Assembly (NCBI GenBank): GCA_001801085.1
Contig: MGWR01000056.1
Span: 1-53,043, forward strand
Length of the DNA: 53,043 nucleotides
Source: Gallionellales bacterium GWA2_60_142
GTDB lineage: Bacteria > Pseudomonadota > Gammaproteobacteria > Burkholderiales > Gallionellaceae
Direction: 5' to 3'
In this document: positions 37,532 through 47,047 of the stretch, piece by piece
Layout: each line of letters begins with the position of its first letter
How positions within the stretch are numbered: the first letter of the stretch is position 1
The notes under the pieces: generated by a model
Told to the model about the DNA's origin: nothing
The model's database searches: none
What the model saw: the letters and a program-made list of their open reading frames with translations, nothing else
Translations under genes and position numbers: made by a program

Positions 37532-38823
37532 GCCAGCTTCCTGTCCCGTGTCTCGCGCAGCGTCAGCGCGGCCAGCAGGCTGATCGCGGCGGCGACGGAG
37601 ACGTAGCCGCCGACCCAGGCAAGGCCGCCGTGCAGCACCAGTTGCTGTGCGATGTAGGGCGCGAGCGATGCACCGAGGATGCCGCCGAGGTTGTAGGCCG
37701 CGCCCGCACCCGTGTAGCGCACCGAGGTCGGGAACAGCTCGGGCAGCAACGCGCCCATCGGCGCGAAGGTCGCGCCCATCAGGAACAACTCTATCGACAG
37801 GAACGCGGTGATCTGCCACATCGAGCCGCTGCCCAGCATCGGGGCGAGCAGAAAGCCGGACAACAGCGCCGCGCTGCTCGCGACAATCAGCACCGGGCGG
37901 CGTCCGTAGCGGTCGCCCGCGATGGCTGAGAGCGGTGTGGCCGCGGCCATGAACACGACGGCGACGCACAGCATGCCGAGGAATTGCGGGCGCGGGATGC
38001 CCAGCGTGGCGACGCCGTAGCTCAGCGCGAACACCGTGGAGATGTAGAACAGCGCGTAGCACACCACCATCACCAGCGCGCCCTGAATCAGCGGTTTCGA
38101 ATGATGTGCGAACAGCTCCGCCAGCGGCAGCTTGGGCGGCTGGTGGGACTTCAGTGCCTGTGCGAACACCGGCGTCTCGGCGAGTTTCAGTCGCACATAC
38201 AAGCCGATGACGACCAGCACGGCGCTGGCGAGGAAGGGGATGCGCCAGCCCCAGTCGCGAAATTCCGCATCGTCGAGTCCGAACGACAGAAACAAGAAAC
38301 TGCCGGTCGCCAGCAGGAAGCCGACCGGCGGGCCGAGTTGCGGGAACATGCCGAACCAGCCGCGCCTGCCCTCGGGCGCATATTCCGCCGCCAGCAATGC
38401 CGCGCCGCCCCATTCGCCGCCGAGGCCGATGCCCTGTCCGAAGCGCAGCAGGCACAGCAGCGCGGGCGCGACCCAGCCGACCATCTCGTAGCTGGGCAGC
38501 ACGCCGATCAGCGTCGTCGATACGCCCATCACCAGCAGCGACGCGGCCAGCGTCATCTTGCGCCCGATGCGGTCGCCGAAATGCCCGAACAGCAGCGCGC
38601 CCAAGGGACGTGCGAGGAAGGCGATGCCGAACGTCAGGAACGCGTTCAGCGCCTGCACCGCCGGATCGTCGTTGGGGAAAAACACCGGCCCAATCACCAT
38701 CGCCACCGCGAGGCCGTAGATATAGAAATCGTAGAACTCGATGGCGGTGCCGATGAAGCTGGCGAAGGCGATGCGGGTAGTGGAGGTGGCGGGTTGGGAT
38801 GCGCTCAAAGTGTTTTCATGCAT
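37528..38823 (-). CDS. MFS transporter, metabolite:proton symporter (MHS) group
   Basis: A 431-residue major facilitator with 12 predicted helices. [20 protein letters not shown] at the start is the MHS-group signature (ProP, ShiA, KgtP relatives). The loop 2-3 motif [18 protein letters not shown] and [20 protein letters not shown] are clear. MHS transporters import organic acids or osmolytes with protons; the substrate is not evident. It starts 3 bp after the DUF2971 gene and overlaps miaA by 4 bp. Confidence 0.9.
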   Translation of the reverse strand: MHENTLSASQPATSTTRIAFASFIGTAIEFYDFYIYGLAVAMVIGPVFFPNDDPAVQALNAFLTFGIAFLARPLGALLFGHFGDRIGRKMTLAASLLVMGVSTTLIGVLPSYEMVGWVAPALLCLLRFGQGIGLGGEWGGAALLAAEYAPEGRRGWFGMFPQLGPPVGFLLATGSFLFLSFGLDDAEFRDWGWRIPFLASAVLVVIGLYVRLKLAETPVFAQALKSHQPPKLPLAELFAHHSKPLIQGALVMVVCYALFYISTVFALSYGVATLGIPRPQFLGMLCVAVVFMAAATPLSAIAGDRYGRRPVLIVASSAALLSGFLLAPMLGSGSMWQITAFLSIELFLMGATFAPMGALLPELFPTSVRYTGAGAAYNLGGILGASLAPYIAQQLVLHGGLAWVGGYVSVAAAISLLAALTLRETRDRKLA

Positions 38824-38826
38824 GAT

Positions 38827-39558
38827 CTATAGCTCTATAGCAGTAATGCCAAAATCAGTATCAGCATGAACAATTTTGCAAAATTTAGTACAACCACTGT
38901 ACTCCCTGGCCAATTTACTTACTAACTCAATATCAGGCTGGGGAGTTCGCAATCCAAAACAAATTTGTTCGAGACAACCATGCGGAATATTTAATGTGCC
39001 ATTCGTGGTTCGAATAATCCGTGCCTCCTTCTCATGTTGCCAAGCATCACTTTTCGCTGTCAGAAACACCTTTGTGAGTTCTTCGACGAATTTACTGTCA
39101 TCTGGCTGAAACGGAGAATTGATAAGCCAGTTGGTAAGAATGTTTGGGTCGTACTTTACTGTGTCCACGCCTAAGATTTCTTTGGGGTTATTTAGATATG
39201 CTTCTGTAAAACGATAAAGTAGGCTTACTCCCTTATGTGCATCAGCATAGTGAGACCAAAGTAGTGGTTCATCAAAACTATTCGCTAGCAGTGAAAAAGA
39301 GCACACACCAAGGTTCTGGAATTGCTTGGAGTAGTTTTCAAAAATATCGTTGGATTTTAAGGCAGCCTGAAATGCATTTTTTCTTTTGCCTTGAACCACT
39401 TCGGCGGCTCTTGCAAAGGCTTTGCGGACATCAAGCTGACAATCAAATGGATCATTTAACAAATCCGGTTTTGGGAAGTACAGGCTTGGGGTAACTAAAG
39501 AATCAATCAAATATTTATTGATTGGCTTGAATTTGAAGTAAAGAAAGTCTTCGCCCAT
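38827..39558 (-). CDS. DUF2971-family protein, AT-rich
   Basis: A 243-residue protein with the DUF2971 pattern: FKPINKYLIDSLVTPSLYFPKP and LNDPFDCQLD at the start, FSLLANSFDEPLLWSHYADAHKG (near residue 95) and WQHEKEARIIRTTNG (near 173). The function of the family is unknown; members are patchily distributed, some near mobile or defence genes. Base composition is clearly lower in GC and codon use is unlike its neighbours, a sign of transfer. It starts at the base after the mutL stop and ends 3 bp before the MFS gene, so it was inserted precisely into the mutL operon. Confidence 0.75.
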   Translation of the reverse strand: MGEDFLYFKFKPINKYLIDSLVTPSLYFPKPDLLNDPFDCQLDVRKAFARAAEVVQGKRKNAFQAALKSNDIFENYSKQFQNLGVCSFSLLANSFDEPLLWSHYADAHKGVSLLYRFTEAYLNNPKEILGVDTVKYDPNILTNWLINSPFQPDDSKFVEELTKVFLTAKSDAWQHEKEARIIRTTNGTLNIPHGCLEQICFGLRTPQPDIELVSKLAREYSGCTKFCKIVHADTDFGITAIEL

Positions 39559-41406
39559 TTATTTTCCCCGCATGAACATCTTGTCCAGATCATTCATGGT
39601 CATCTGGAACCAGGTCGGGCGGCCGTGGTTGCACTGGTCGGCACGTTCGGTCTGTTCCATCTCGCGCAGCAGCGCGTTCATCTCGGTGATGCTCAACGCA
39701 TGGTTGGCGCGCACCGAGGCGTGGCAGGCCATCGTCGCGAGCAATTCGTTGCGTCGTTCGGTCAGCGCGCGCGAGGCGCCGTATTCGCGTAGTTCGCGCA
39801 GCACTTCCAGCGCCATGGTCTCGGACTCGGATTGTTTCAGCATCGTCGGCATCGCGCGCAGCGCGAGCTGGGTGGGCGACAGCGGGGCGAGGTCGAAGCC
39901 GAGTTTATGTAGTGTTTCCTGTTCCGCCTCCACGGTCGCGACGTCCAGCGGCTCGGCATAGAAGCTCACCGGGATCAGCAACGGCTGGGCGGCGATGCGT
40001 TCGTTGTCCAGCGCGGCCTTCAGGCGCTCGTAGACGATGCGCTCGTGCGCGGCGTGCATGTCGACGACGATCAGTCCCTGCGCGTTCTGCGCGAGGATGT
40101 AGACGCCGGAGAGCTGGCCGAGGGCGTAGCCGAGGGGATGTTCGGTTTTTTGTAGGATGGGTGGAGCATCGCGATACCCATCGTTTTCTTGCGACGATGC
40201 ATGATGGGTATCGCTGCGCTCCACCCATCCTACGTTTCCTTCCGGCTCCCCAGTCTGCGTTTCCCACAGCCGGTAGGTTGCCTGTCGTTGCGCGGCGTCG
40301 AACGAGATCGGCTGCTGACGCGGCGTGTAGGCCGGGTGCGACGAGGGCCCGGCCGCCTCGTCGTTCGCAGCGGCGCCGGTTTGTGGCGGCGCGCTGTCCT
40401 TCATCGGAGAGCTGAGGGCCTCCTGCACCGTGTGGAACAGGAACTGGTGTATGCCTTGGCTCTCGCGGAAGCGCACTTCGCTCTTGGCGGGATGCACGTT
40501 CACGTCCACTTGTTCCGGTGGCATGTCGAGGAACAGCACGAAGGCGGGGTGGCGCTGGTGGTGCAGTATGTCCTGATAGGCCTGTCTCAGCGCGTGGCTG
40601 GCGACCTTGTCGCGGATGAAGCGGCCGTTGACGAAGAAGTATTGCGCGTCGCGGGTGCTGCGCGAATAGGCGGGCAGGGCGGCGAGGCCTTGCAGCGACA
40701 GGTTCGCGGCCTGGCGTTCGACCGACACGGCGGCCTCGCCGAACTCGTTGCCTAAAATTGCGGCGATGCGCTCCACGATAGTTTGCGCGGGCAGTTGCCA
40801 GACGGTCTTGCCGTTGTGTTGCAACGAGAAGGCAACATCGGGGCGCGACAGCGCGATGCGCTTGAATGTCTCGTCGCAGTGGGTGAATTCGGTGGAGTCG
40901 GTCTTCAGGAATTTGCGCCGCGCCGGGGTGTTGAAATACAGCTCGCGCAGTTCGATGGTCGTGCCTTGCGGCTGGCTAGATGGGATGGGCTCGCTGATGT
41001 GGCCGTCTATCGCCTCGACTTTCCAGCCATGCGCATCTTCTGCGGTGCGGCTGGGCGTTGTTGTTCGGCTAGTCAGGGTCAGTTGCGCGACCGCCGCCAT
41101 GCTTGCCAGCGCTTCGCCGCGAAAGCCCATGCTGGCGACGCGTTGCAGGTCGTCGAGGCTGGCGATCTTGCTGGTGGCGTGGCGCATCAAGGCCAGCGGC
41201 AACTCGTTTTTCGCGATGCCTTTGCCGTTGTCGCGCACTCTCAGCAACTTCACGCCGCCGCCTTCGAGCTGCACCGCGATGTCGGTCGATCCCGCATCGA
41301 GGCTGTTTTCCATCAGTTCCTTCAATGCGGAAGCGGGGCGTTCGATCACCTCGCCGGCGGCGATCTGGTTGATGAGTAAGTCGGGGAGCAGGTGTATGGA
41401 GGGCAT
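39559..41406 (-). CDS. mutL: DNA mismatch repair protein MutL with a repeat-encoded linker insertion
   Basis: A 615-residue MutL. The N-terminal GHKL ATPase shows IAAGEVIERPASALKELMENSLDAG, the DNGKGI motif and ATSKI..LASMAAVAQL. The PEQVDVNVHPAKSEVRF end of the ATPase half is followed by a variable linker and the C-terminal dimerisation domain (LIVVDMHAAHERIVYERLK). There is no endonuclease DQHA-E-x-E motif, as in enteric-type MutL. Residues about 392-418 (VGWVERSDTHH through APPILQK) are encoded by an 82-bp palindromic repeat in the linker, where added residues should be tolerated. Confidence 0.95.
   Translation of the reverse strand: MPSIHLLPDLLINQIAAGEVIERPASALKELMENSLDAGSTDIAVQLEGGGVKLLRVRDNGKGIAKNELPLALMRHATSKIASLDDLQRVASMGFRGEALASMAAVAQLTLTSRTTTPSRTAEDAHGWKVEAIDGHISEPIPSSQPQGTTIELRELYFNTPARRKFLKTDSTEFTHCDETFKRIALSRPDVAFSLQHNGKTVWQLPAQTIVERIAAILGNEFGEAAVSVERQAANLSLQGLAALPAYSRSTRDAQYFFVNGRFIRDKVASHALRQAYQDILHHQRHPAFVLFLDMPPEQVDVNVHPAKSEVRFRESQGIHQFLFHTVQEALSSPMKDSAPPQTGAAANDEAAGPSSHPAYTPRQQPISFDAAQRQATYRLWETQTGEPEGNVGWVERSDTHHASSQENDGYRDAPPILQKTEHPLGYALGQLSGVYILAQNAQGLIVVDMHAAHERIVYERLKAALDNERIAAQPLLIPVSFYAEPLDVATVEAEQETLHKLGFDLAPLSPTQLALRAMPTMLKQSESETMALEVLRELREYGASRALTERRNELLATMACHASVRANHALSITEMNALLREMEQTERADQCNHGRPTWFQMTMNDLDKMFMRGK
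40152..40233. repeat. 82-bp palindromic dispersed repeat inside mutL
   Basis: GTAGGATGGGTGGAGC at one end and GCTCCACCCATCCTAC at the other, with GCGATACCCATC and GATGGGTATCGC inside them. It belongs to the GGATGGGTGGAGCG family scattered through proteobacteria. It is open in the mutL frame. Confidence 0.85.
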
Positions 41407-41525
41407 GGCGCGGCATTATACCGAATGCCCCGAGTCGCCTTTGCCGAGATGTATGACGGCAATGCCGAGAGTTGCCGCACGGATTTCGAGCCAACAATGC
41501 CGCGCAGTTGGGAAAAGAGGTCGTA

Positions 41526-41531
41526 TATAAT
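41526..41531 (+). promoter_or_regulatory. -10 element for pntAB
   Basis: A perfect TATAAT 83 bp before the pntA ATG. No good -35 is seen at the expected spacing (CGCAGT), so it may need an activator. The mutL start lies 120 bp away on the opposite strand. Confidence 0.5.
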
Positions 41532-41614
41532 CGCAAAGATATTCTTGTGGAAAAATCCGCCCCGTTCACGCGGGCATTTTTCAGAACAACGTCAACAGTC
41601 AAGAGGAAGGCCGC

Positions 41615-43195
41615 ATGGCTCTAATGATAGGAATTCCCCGCGAAACAGCCGCAGGGGAGAAGCGGGTTGCGACGGTGCCGGAAGTCGTAGAGAAGCTTAT
41701 CAAGCTGGGTTTCAAGGTTTCGGTCGAGTCCGGCGCCGGAGATGGGGCGAATTTCAGTGACGAGACCTACCGCGCAGCAGGCGCGGAGATCATCGACAGT
41801 GCGGCGGTCCTGTGGGCTGCATCCGACATCGTGTTCAAGGTGACTGTTCCGACGAGTGCCGAAGTTGACTTGATGCGCGAAGGCGGTGTCTTGATCGGCT
41901 TCGTCTGGCCGGCGCAAAACCCGGAATTGATGCAACAACTGGCGGCGAAGAAGGCCACCGTGCTGGCCATCGACGCATTGCCGCGCATGCTTTCCCGCGC
42001 CCAGAAGATGGATGCGCTGACCTCGCAGGCCGGCGTCGCCGGTTATCGCGCCGTCATCGAGGCTGCCAATGTCTTCGGTCGCTTCTTCAACGGCCAGATC
42101 ACGGCTGCGGGCAAGGTTCCGCCAGCTAAAGTCTTCATCGCCGGTGCCGGCGTGGCTGGTTTGGCGGCGATCGGCACGGCAGCCGGTCTGGGCGCTATCG
42201 TGCGCGCCAACGACACTCGTGCCGAAGTGGCCGACCAGGTCAAGTCGCTGGGCGGCGAGTTCGTGAAAGTCGAATACGAGGAAGAAGGTGGCGGCGGCGG
42301 CGGTTATGCCAAGGTGATGAGCGAGGGCTTCCAGCAGGCCCAGCGCGACATGTACGCCAAGCAGGCCAAGGAAGTGGACATCATCATCACGACCGCGCTG
42401 ATCCCCGGCAAGCCCGCGCCCCGGCTCATCACCGCCGAGATGGTGCAGAGCATGAAGCCGGGCAGCGTCATCGTCGACATGGCGGCGGAGCGGGGCGGCA
42501 ATTGCGAACTGACCGAGCCCGGCCAGGCGGTGGTGAAGCACGGCGTGACCATCGTCGGTTACACCGACCTGAATAGTCGTTTGGCCAAGCAGTCTTCCAC
42601 GCTGTATGCAAGCAATCTGTTCCGTCTGACCGAGGAGTTGTGCAAGACCAAGGACGGCAACATCGACGTCAACATGGAAGACGATGCGATTCGCGGCCTG
42701 ACGGTTATCAAGAACGGTGAAGTCACCTGGCCCGCACCTGCACCGAAACTGCCAGCAGCCAAACCGGCTGCGGCCAAGCCTGTTGCGGCACCTGCTGCGC
42801 ATGGTCACGGCACTGGTGGTGCACCTACCTCGGCAGGAAAAACGGCGGCAATATTCGGCGTCGCCGCACTGCTGTTCCTGCTCGTCGGCGCTTACGCGCC
42901 CGCGGCGTTCCTTGGGCACTTCACGGTGTTCGTGCTCGCCTGTTTCGTCGGTTACATGGTGGTGTGGAATGTCACCCCGGCTCTGCACACTCCCTTGATG
43001 AGCGTCACCAATGCGATCAGCAGCATCATCGCCATCGGCGCACTGGTGCAGATCGCGCCGCCATTGGAACTCGGGCTGGATCGTCCGGATGAATGGATAC
43101 GCTGGTTGGCGGTGGCGGGTATCGCGCTCACTGCGGTGAATATGTTTGGCGGCTTCGCCGTGACTCGACGCATGCTGTCGATGTTCCGCAAATAA
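41615..43195 (+). CDS. pntA: NAD(P) transhydrogenase subunit alpha
   Basis: A 526-residue PntA; with PntB it uses the proton gradient to reduce NADP+ with NADH. NAD-binding domain I fills residues 1-385 (GIPRETAAGEKRVATVPE, IAGAGVAGLAAIGTAAGLGA, ANDTRAEVADQVKSLGGEF). A proline/alanine-rich linker leads to four membrane helices (residues about 410-520). Both alpha halves are in one polypeptide, as in E. coli, rather than split. AGAGGAAGG precedes the ATG; pntB follows by 6 bp. Confidence 0.96.
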   Translation: MALMIGIPRETAAGEKRVATVPEVVEKLIKLGFKVSVESGAGDGANFSDETYRAAGAEIIDSAAVLWAASDIVFKVTVPTSAEVDLMREGGVLIGFVWPAQNPELMQQLAAKKATVLAIDALPRMLSRAQKMDALTSQAGVAGYRAVIEAANVFGRFFNGQITAAGKVPPAKVFIAGAGVAGLAAIGTAAGLGAIVRANDTRAEVADQVKSLGGEFVKVEYEEEGGGGGGYAKVMSEGFQQAQRDMYAKQAKEVDIIITTALIPGKPAPRLITAEMVQSMKPGSVIVDMAAERGGNCELTEPGQAVVKHGVTIVGYTDLNSRLAKQSSTLYASNLFRLTEELCKTKDGNIDVNMEDDAIRGLTVIKNGEVTWPAPAPKLPAAKPAAAKPVAAPAAHGHGTGGAPTSAGKTAAIFGVAALLFLLVGAYAPAAFLGHFTVFVLACFVGYMVVWNVTPALHTPLMSVTNAISSIIAIGALVQIAPPLELGLDRPDEWIRWLAVAGIALTAVNMFGGFAVTRRMLSMFRK

Positions 43196-43201
43196 GGATA
43201 A

Positions 43202-44629
43202 ATGAATATGTCTGCAAGCTTGGCAACGGTTGCTTATATCGGCGCAATCATTCTCTTCATCCTCAGTCTGGGCGGTCTGTCCAGTCCCGAGTCTTCGCGG
43301 CGCGGCAATCTCTACGGCATGATAGGCATGACCATCGCCGTGCTGGCCACGGTGTTCGGCCCGCGCGTCACGATGGCCGGAATTCCGTGGATCATATCCG
43401 CGATGGTGGTGGGCGGTAGTGTCGGACTCTACGCGGCGCGCAAGGTGCAGATGACGCAGATGCCGGAACTGGTCGCGCTGATGCACAGCCTGGTCGGTCT
43501 CGCTGCCTGTCTGGTCGGCTTCGCCAATTACATCGACCCGATGGCGGCATTGAATTTGACCAGCGCCGAAAAGGCGATCCACGAGATCGAAGTCTATGTC
43601 GGTATCCTGATCGGTGCGGTGACTTTCTCCGGCTCCCTAATCGCCTTCGGCAAGCTGTCGGGCAAAATCGGCGGCAAGCCGCTGTTGCTGCCGGGACGTC
43701 ACTTCCTGAATCTGATCGGCCTGCTGGTCGTCATCGCGTTCGGCTACCAGTTCCTGCATGCCGAAACCATCAGTGCGGGCATGATCGCACTGGCCGTGAT
43801 GACCGTTATCGCGCTGCTGTTCGGCATCCACATGGTGATGGCCATCGGCGGTGCCGATATGCCGGTGGTGGTGTCCATGCTGAACAGCTACTCCGGCTGG
43901 GCGGCAGCGGCAACCGGCTTCATGTTGAACAACGACCTGCTGATCGTCACCGGCGCGCTGGTGGGCTCCAGCGGCGCGATCCTTTCCTACATCATGTGCC
44001 GCGCGATGAACCGCAACTTCATCAGCGTCATCGCGGGCGGATTCGGCACCGGCGGCGGCAAACCGGCCAAGAAGGCTGACGGCGATGCGCAACCGGCAGG
44101 CGAAGTGACCTCTATCAGCGCAGTCGAGACGGCAGAACTGCTGCGAGAAGCCAAGAACGTAATCATCGTGCCGGGATACGGCATGGCAGTGGCGCAGGCA
44201 CAGCACACGGTGTACGAGATCACGCAGCACCTGCGCGAGAAAGGCATCAACGTGCGTTTCGGCATCCACCCGGTCGCCGGCCGCATGCCCGGTCACATGA
44301 ACGTGTTGCTGGCCGAAGCCAAAGTGCCTTACGACATCGTGATGGAGATGGATGAACTCAATGGCGACTTCCCGGATACCGACGTTGCCATTGTGATCGG
44401 TGCCAACGACATCGTGAACCCGGCAGCCCAGGAAGATCCGACCAGCCCCATCGCCGGCATGCCGGTGCTGGAAGTCTGGAAGGCCAAGACCTCCATCATG
44501 ATGAAGCGCAGCATGGCGACCGGCTATGCGGGCGTGGACAATCCGCTGTTCTACAAGGATAACAACCGCATGTTGTTCGGCGATGCCAAGAAAATGCTGG
44601 AAGAAGTTCTGGTTGCGCTGAAAGCATAG
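43202..44629 (+). CDS. pntB: NAD(P) transhydrogenase subunit beta
   Basis: A 475-residue PntB. About nine membrane helices cover residues 8-270 ([35 protein letters not shown]), then the NADP-binding domain [54 protein letters not shown] and [13 protein letters not shown]. The length is standard. It starts after AAGGATAA with an alternative ATG two codons on. A strong terminator stands 25 bp past the stop. Confidence 0.97.
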   Translation: MNMSASLATVAYIGAIILFILSLGGLSSPESSRRGNLYGMIGMTIAVLATVFGPRVTMAGIPWIISAMVVGGSVGLYAARKVQMTQMPELVALMHSLVGLAACLVGFANYIDPMAALNLTSAEKAIHEIEVYVGILIGAVTFSGSLIAFGKLSGKIGGKPLLLPGRHFLNLIGLLVVIAFGYQFLHAETISAGMIALAVMTVIALLFGIHMVMAIGGADMPVVVSMLNSYSGWAAAATGFMLNNDLLIVTGALVGSSGAILSYIMCRAMNRNFISVIAGGFGTGGGKPAKKADGDAQPAGEVTSISAVETAELLREAKNVIIVPGYGMAVAQAQHTVYEITQHLREKGINVRFGIHPVAGRMPGHMNVLLAEAKVPYDIVMEMDELNGDFPDTDVAIVIGANDIVNPAAQEDPTSPIAGMPVLEVWKAKTSIMMKRSMATGYAGVDNPLFYKDNNRMLFGDAKKMLEEVLVALKA

Positions 44630-44653
44630 GTCTGATTTCCTCCGCTTCATGAA

Positions 44654-44684
44654 TGAAAAGAGCCGCGATCAGCGGCTCTTTTCA
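44654..44684 (+). terminator. Rho-independent terminator after pntB
   Basis: TGAAAAGAGCCGC (44654-44666) pairs perfectly with GCGGCTCTTTTCA (44672-44684); T-rich sequence on both strands. It is the strongest terminator in the window. Confidence 0.95.
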
Positions 44685-44926
44685 TTTCTACAGCCAAATC
44701 TGTATTGCTACTGCATCTGGCTGCTTCGCAGGTTCCTCTCCACTGACACCATAATCAGCAAGCGCCGATGGTGTCCTATATCCCTGAGGAATATTGTTCC
44801 TCGGCAGATGAAACCAGTTACCGCCGAGTTGGCAGCTACCGGGACGTGCTCACGAGCCAGAACGGCTCGATGCGCTCGCGGGATCGAGCCCGAACCGGCA
44901 AAAACCTTACGGAAATGGAGGACGTT
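44685..44926. other. Leader region before the 130-codon gene
   Basis: The region has a small stem CGAGCC/GGCTCG (44853-44858, 44864-44869). An upstream in-frame ATG at 44768 would add 53 residues that look non-coding. No promoter is convincing. Confidence 0.4.
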
Positions 44927-45319
44927 ATGACGACATTTTTCGGAATCGAGGAGCACGATGCGCAAGGCTTCCTCGATAGCGGGGTGATTTGTTATCCCCA
45001 CTCGCCGGATGGCAAGACGGATTTGCACAACATCGTTTCGTCCATCAAGAGTGGGGACATCGTGTTTATCAAGCGCTGCACGCCCAATTCAAGCCTGCAT
45101 ATCAAGGCCGTAGGTGTGGTGCTGTCCGATTATTCGACCGAGAGCGACCGTGGCGTCTGCTTGCCTGCCGAATGGGTGTGGCAAGGAGAGAAGGTCCTAA
45201 ACGAGTTCGACGAGACTCTGTCCTTGTGCGGCAACGCACTATATGAAGAGCACAATATCCTCGTGCAAAGAGAAATCATCGATTTGCTGCCGGAAAAGTA
45301 TCAGTTGAAAGAGCTGTAA
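44927..45319 (+). CDS. Hypothetical protein, soluble alpha/beta
   Basis: A 130-residue protein I do not recognise. The start MTTFFGIEEHDAQGF is chosen because GGAAATGGAGG stands just upstream; a longer frame begins at 44768 without a ribosome site. It has TDLHNIVSSIKSGDIVFIKRC and HIKAVGVVLSDYS, which look like a small beta-barrel (as in PUA- or EVE-like folds with IKAVGVV strands), then a C-terminal helical part DLLPEKYQLKEL. No signal peptide or membrane helix. It is monocistronic between the pntB terminator and the convergent hemerythrin gene. Confidence 0.6.
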   Translation: MTTFFGIEEHDAQGFLDSGVICYPHSPDGKTDLHNIVSSIKSGDIVFIKRCTPNSSLHIKAVGVVLSDYSTESDRGVCLPAEWVWQGEKVLNEFDETLSLCGNALYEEHNILVQREIIDLLPEKYQLKEL

Positions 45320-45380
45320 GGCTCAAATCCAGAAGTGATCTGATCAACCGGTTTGTGCGGTTTTGTGGCCCGCACCGGCT

Positions 45381-45821
45381 TCAGGGCGATGCCAGATTAT
45401 CCGGCTTGAAGTCGTAGGGACGGGATTGCAATTCCAGTTTCATCAGCATGTCGTCTTCCCGGATATGTTCGCTCGCCCATGAGCTCAGGAAGATGAAGTA
45501 ATGGGTCGAAGCGCTCTCGGACCATCTACCGTGCATGTCTATCAGTTCCGCTTCCATCTGCTGAAGCTCGTTCAACACGTACTGGTGTTCCTCTTTGTGC
45601 TGCTCGAAAGGGTGGCCTATCGTCAGGGCGATGAGCTCCTCATTCCTGAAATGGATGCGGACGGCGTTCTCGAATGTCTTGAGCGTCCGCGAAAATGTAG
45701 CGGCATCCTGGGCTCTCATCGCAGATTCAACCTCCTCGATCATGCCCAGCAGTTTCCTGTGATCGGCGTCGAGGAAGGCGTTTCCGACGCTCATCGATTT
45801 GTTCCAGGTCCACTGTTCCAT
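45381..45821 (-). CDS. Bacteriohemerythrin
   Basis: A 146-residue single-domain hemerythrin that binds O2 at a di-iron site. Iron ligands are visible in order: His in DADHRKLL, the His/Glu of HFRNEELIA, HPFEQHKEEH, and the His/Asp of HIREDDML. The ATG at 45821 has GGAG six bases upstream; one four codons earlier lacks a site. It lies 31 bp after cheZ on the same strand. In microaerophilic or iron-oxidising bacteria such proteins are thought to sense or deliver oxygen, and the cheZ link suggests aerotaxis. Confidence 0.9.
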   Translation of the reverse strand: MEQWTWNKSMSVGNAFLDADHRKLLGMIEEVESAMRAQDAATFSRTLKTFENAVRIHFRNEELIALTIGHPFEQHKEEHQYVLNELQQMEAELIDMHGRWSESASTHYFIFLSSWASEHIREDDMLMKLELQSRPYDFKPDNLASP

Positions 45822-45851
45822 ACCCGACTCCATTAGCGCTTAACGCGATTT

Positions 45852-46472
45852 TCAGAACCCCATCGAGGCCAGCAGATCGTCCACATCGTCCTGTCCGGTG
45901 ACATCGCCCTTGCCGCTTTTGATTGATGGGCCGGCGGTCAGGCCTTCCTTCGAGATCAGCGAATCATCGTGGTTGGGGGCGTATTCGCGCAGGATTTCGA
46001 GCAGGATTTTTTCGATATCCACCGCCGCGACGAGGATCTTGTTGACCATCTGCCCGGCGACGTCGCGAAACTCTTGCGCCTCCATGATCTGCATCAGGTC
46101 GTGATGCAGCGCGTCTTCGGCGGCGGCGATCTCGCCCAGTTCAGAGATGGTTTCCTGCACCAGCGCGTGGTGCGCGAGGTCTTCCGCCGCCGACAGCTTC
46201 TTGCTCAGGCGGGCGCAGGTCTTGCGAGTGGTCTTGGTCAGCGGCAGCGAGTTTTCGACTGCGCTGATGGTTTTCTCTGAGGCCTCATGCATGGTCTGGT
46301 CGATGAAGCTCAGGCGCTCGCGGGCATCGGGCATGGTGGCGGCGGTGCGCTCCAGACCCTTGGTGTGGCCGAGTTCCTTGAGCAGGCGATGCAATTGGGC
46401 GGCGGCCTGACCGATCTTGTCCACCTTCTCTTGAGTAAGGTCGTGTTTGGGGTTGCTCTTGCGCGTTGCCAT
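45852..46472 (-). CDS. cheZ: Chemotaxis protein phosphatase CheZ
   Basis: A 206-residue CheZ that removes the phosphate from CheY. The long helical hairpin holds the active motif in QEFRDVAGQMVNKIL (near residue 137), matching the D-x-x-x-Q active pair of enteric CheZ. The C-terminal DDVDDLLASMGF is the CheY-binding tail, separated by a flexible linker. No other che gene is in the window, so this copy is away from the main chemotaxis cluster and pairs with bacteriohemerythrin. Confidence 0.92.
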   Translation of the reverse strand: MATRKSNPKHDLTQEKVDKIGQAAAQLHRLLKELGHTKGLERTAATMPDARERLSFIDQTMHEASEKTISAVENSLPLTKTTRKTCARLSKKLSAAEDLAHHALVQETISELGEIAAAEDALHHDLMQIMEAQEFRDVAGQMVNKILVAAVDIEKILLEILREYAPNHDDSLISKEGLTAGPSIKSGKGDVTGQDDVDDLLASMGF

Positions 46473-46539
46473 CAGTCCATCCTCCCTGAGTATTTAAGGG
46501 AATGATAACAAAGTAGACCGGGCAAGGGCAGGGCGTTTT

Positions 46540-46995
46540 CTATTTCCCGGCGGTTCGGATGACGAGGAACGCGCCCAGCAGGCTCTGCAGCAGATAAGCG
46601 ATGCTGGAGATGCCGTGCCACATCCTGAATTGATCCGCGTATGCGCTTTGCGAGACCTCCAGCGGCAGAGCTTGTGCCTTCAGCTCCGCCATCAGCGGCT
46701 GGATGCCGAACTGAGACAGCAGCGTAAGCAGCAGCATCGCCGCGACGACCAGAAACAGGCCTTCGCGCATCGCGGTACGTCCCGACAGGGCAAAGCGCCA
46801 AGCCAGCAGATACGTGCCGCAGACGATGCCGAGATAGCCGAGCACCACGAACATCTGCCCAGCCAGCATGCCGGCCAGTTGCCTGTCCGGCTGGGCATGG
46901 AACAGGATGGGCACGGCGAGATAACCGATGATCCACAGGCCACCGACCCAAGCGGTGGTTGCGAGTGCGGCGATGTGACGAGGCAGGTTTTTCAT
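46540..46995 (-). CDS. DUF4149 family membrane protein
   Basis: A 151-residue protein with four hydrophobic segments (residues about 8-32, 45-65, 78-98, 128-147). TTAWVGGLWIIGYLAVPILF at the start and the late FRMWHGISSIAYLLQSLLG match the DUF4149 pattern seen in many betaproteobacteria. The function is unknown. It stands between cheZ and comEC, with a 52-bp gap to comEC. Confidence 0.8.
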   Translation of the reverse strand: MKNLPRHIAALATTAWVGGLWIIGYLAVPILFHAQPDRQLAGMLAGQMFVVLGYLGIVCGTYLLAWRFALSGRTAMREGLFLVVAAMLLLTLLSQFGIQPLMAELKAQALPLEVSQSAYADQFRMWHGISSIAYLLQSLLGAFLVIRTAGK

Positions 46996-47047
46996 GGGGT
47001 TCAGTGTCCGGATTTTAGCGGGCGCGATGATACCAAGGCTGTGGACA

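Noticed and set aside
36599-38455. A 618-codon frame that might be a fusion of a transporter segment with MiaA
   Set aside because: The upstream half is out-of-frame shadow of the MFS gene; MiaA starts normally at 37531.
44835-44900. tRNA-like or small RNA fold before the 130-codon gene
   Set aside because: Only one short stem is convincing; no cloverleaf or CCA end and no terminator.
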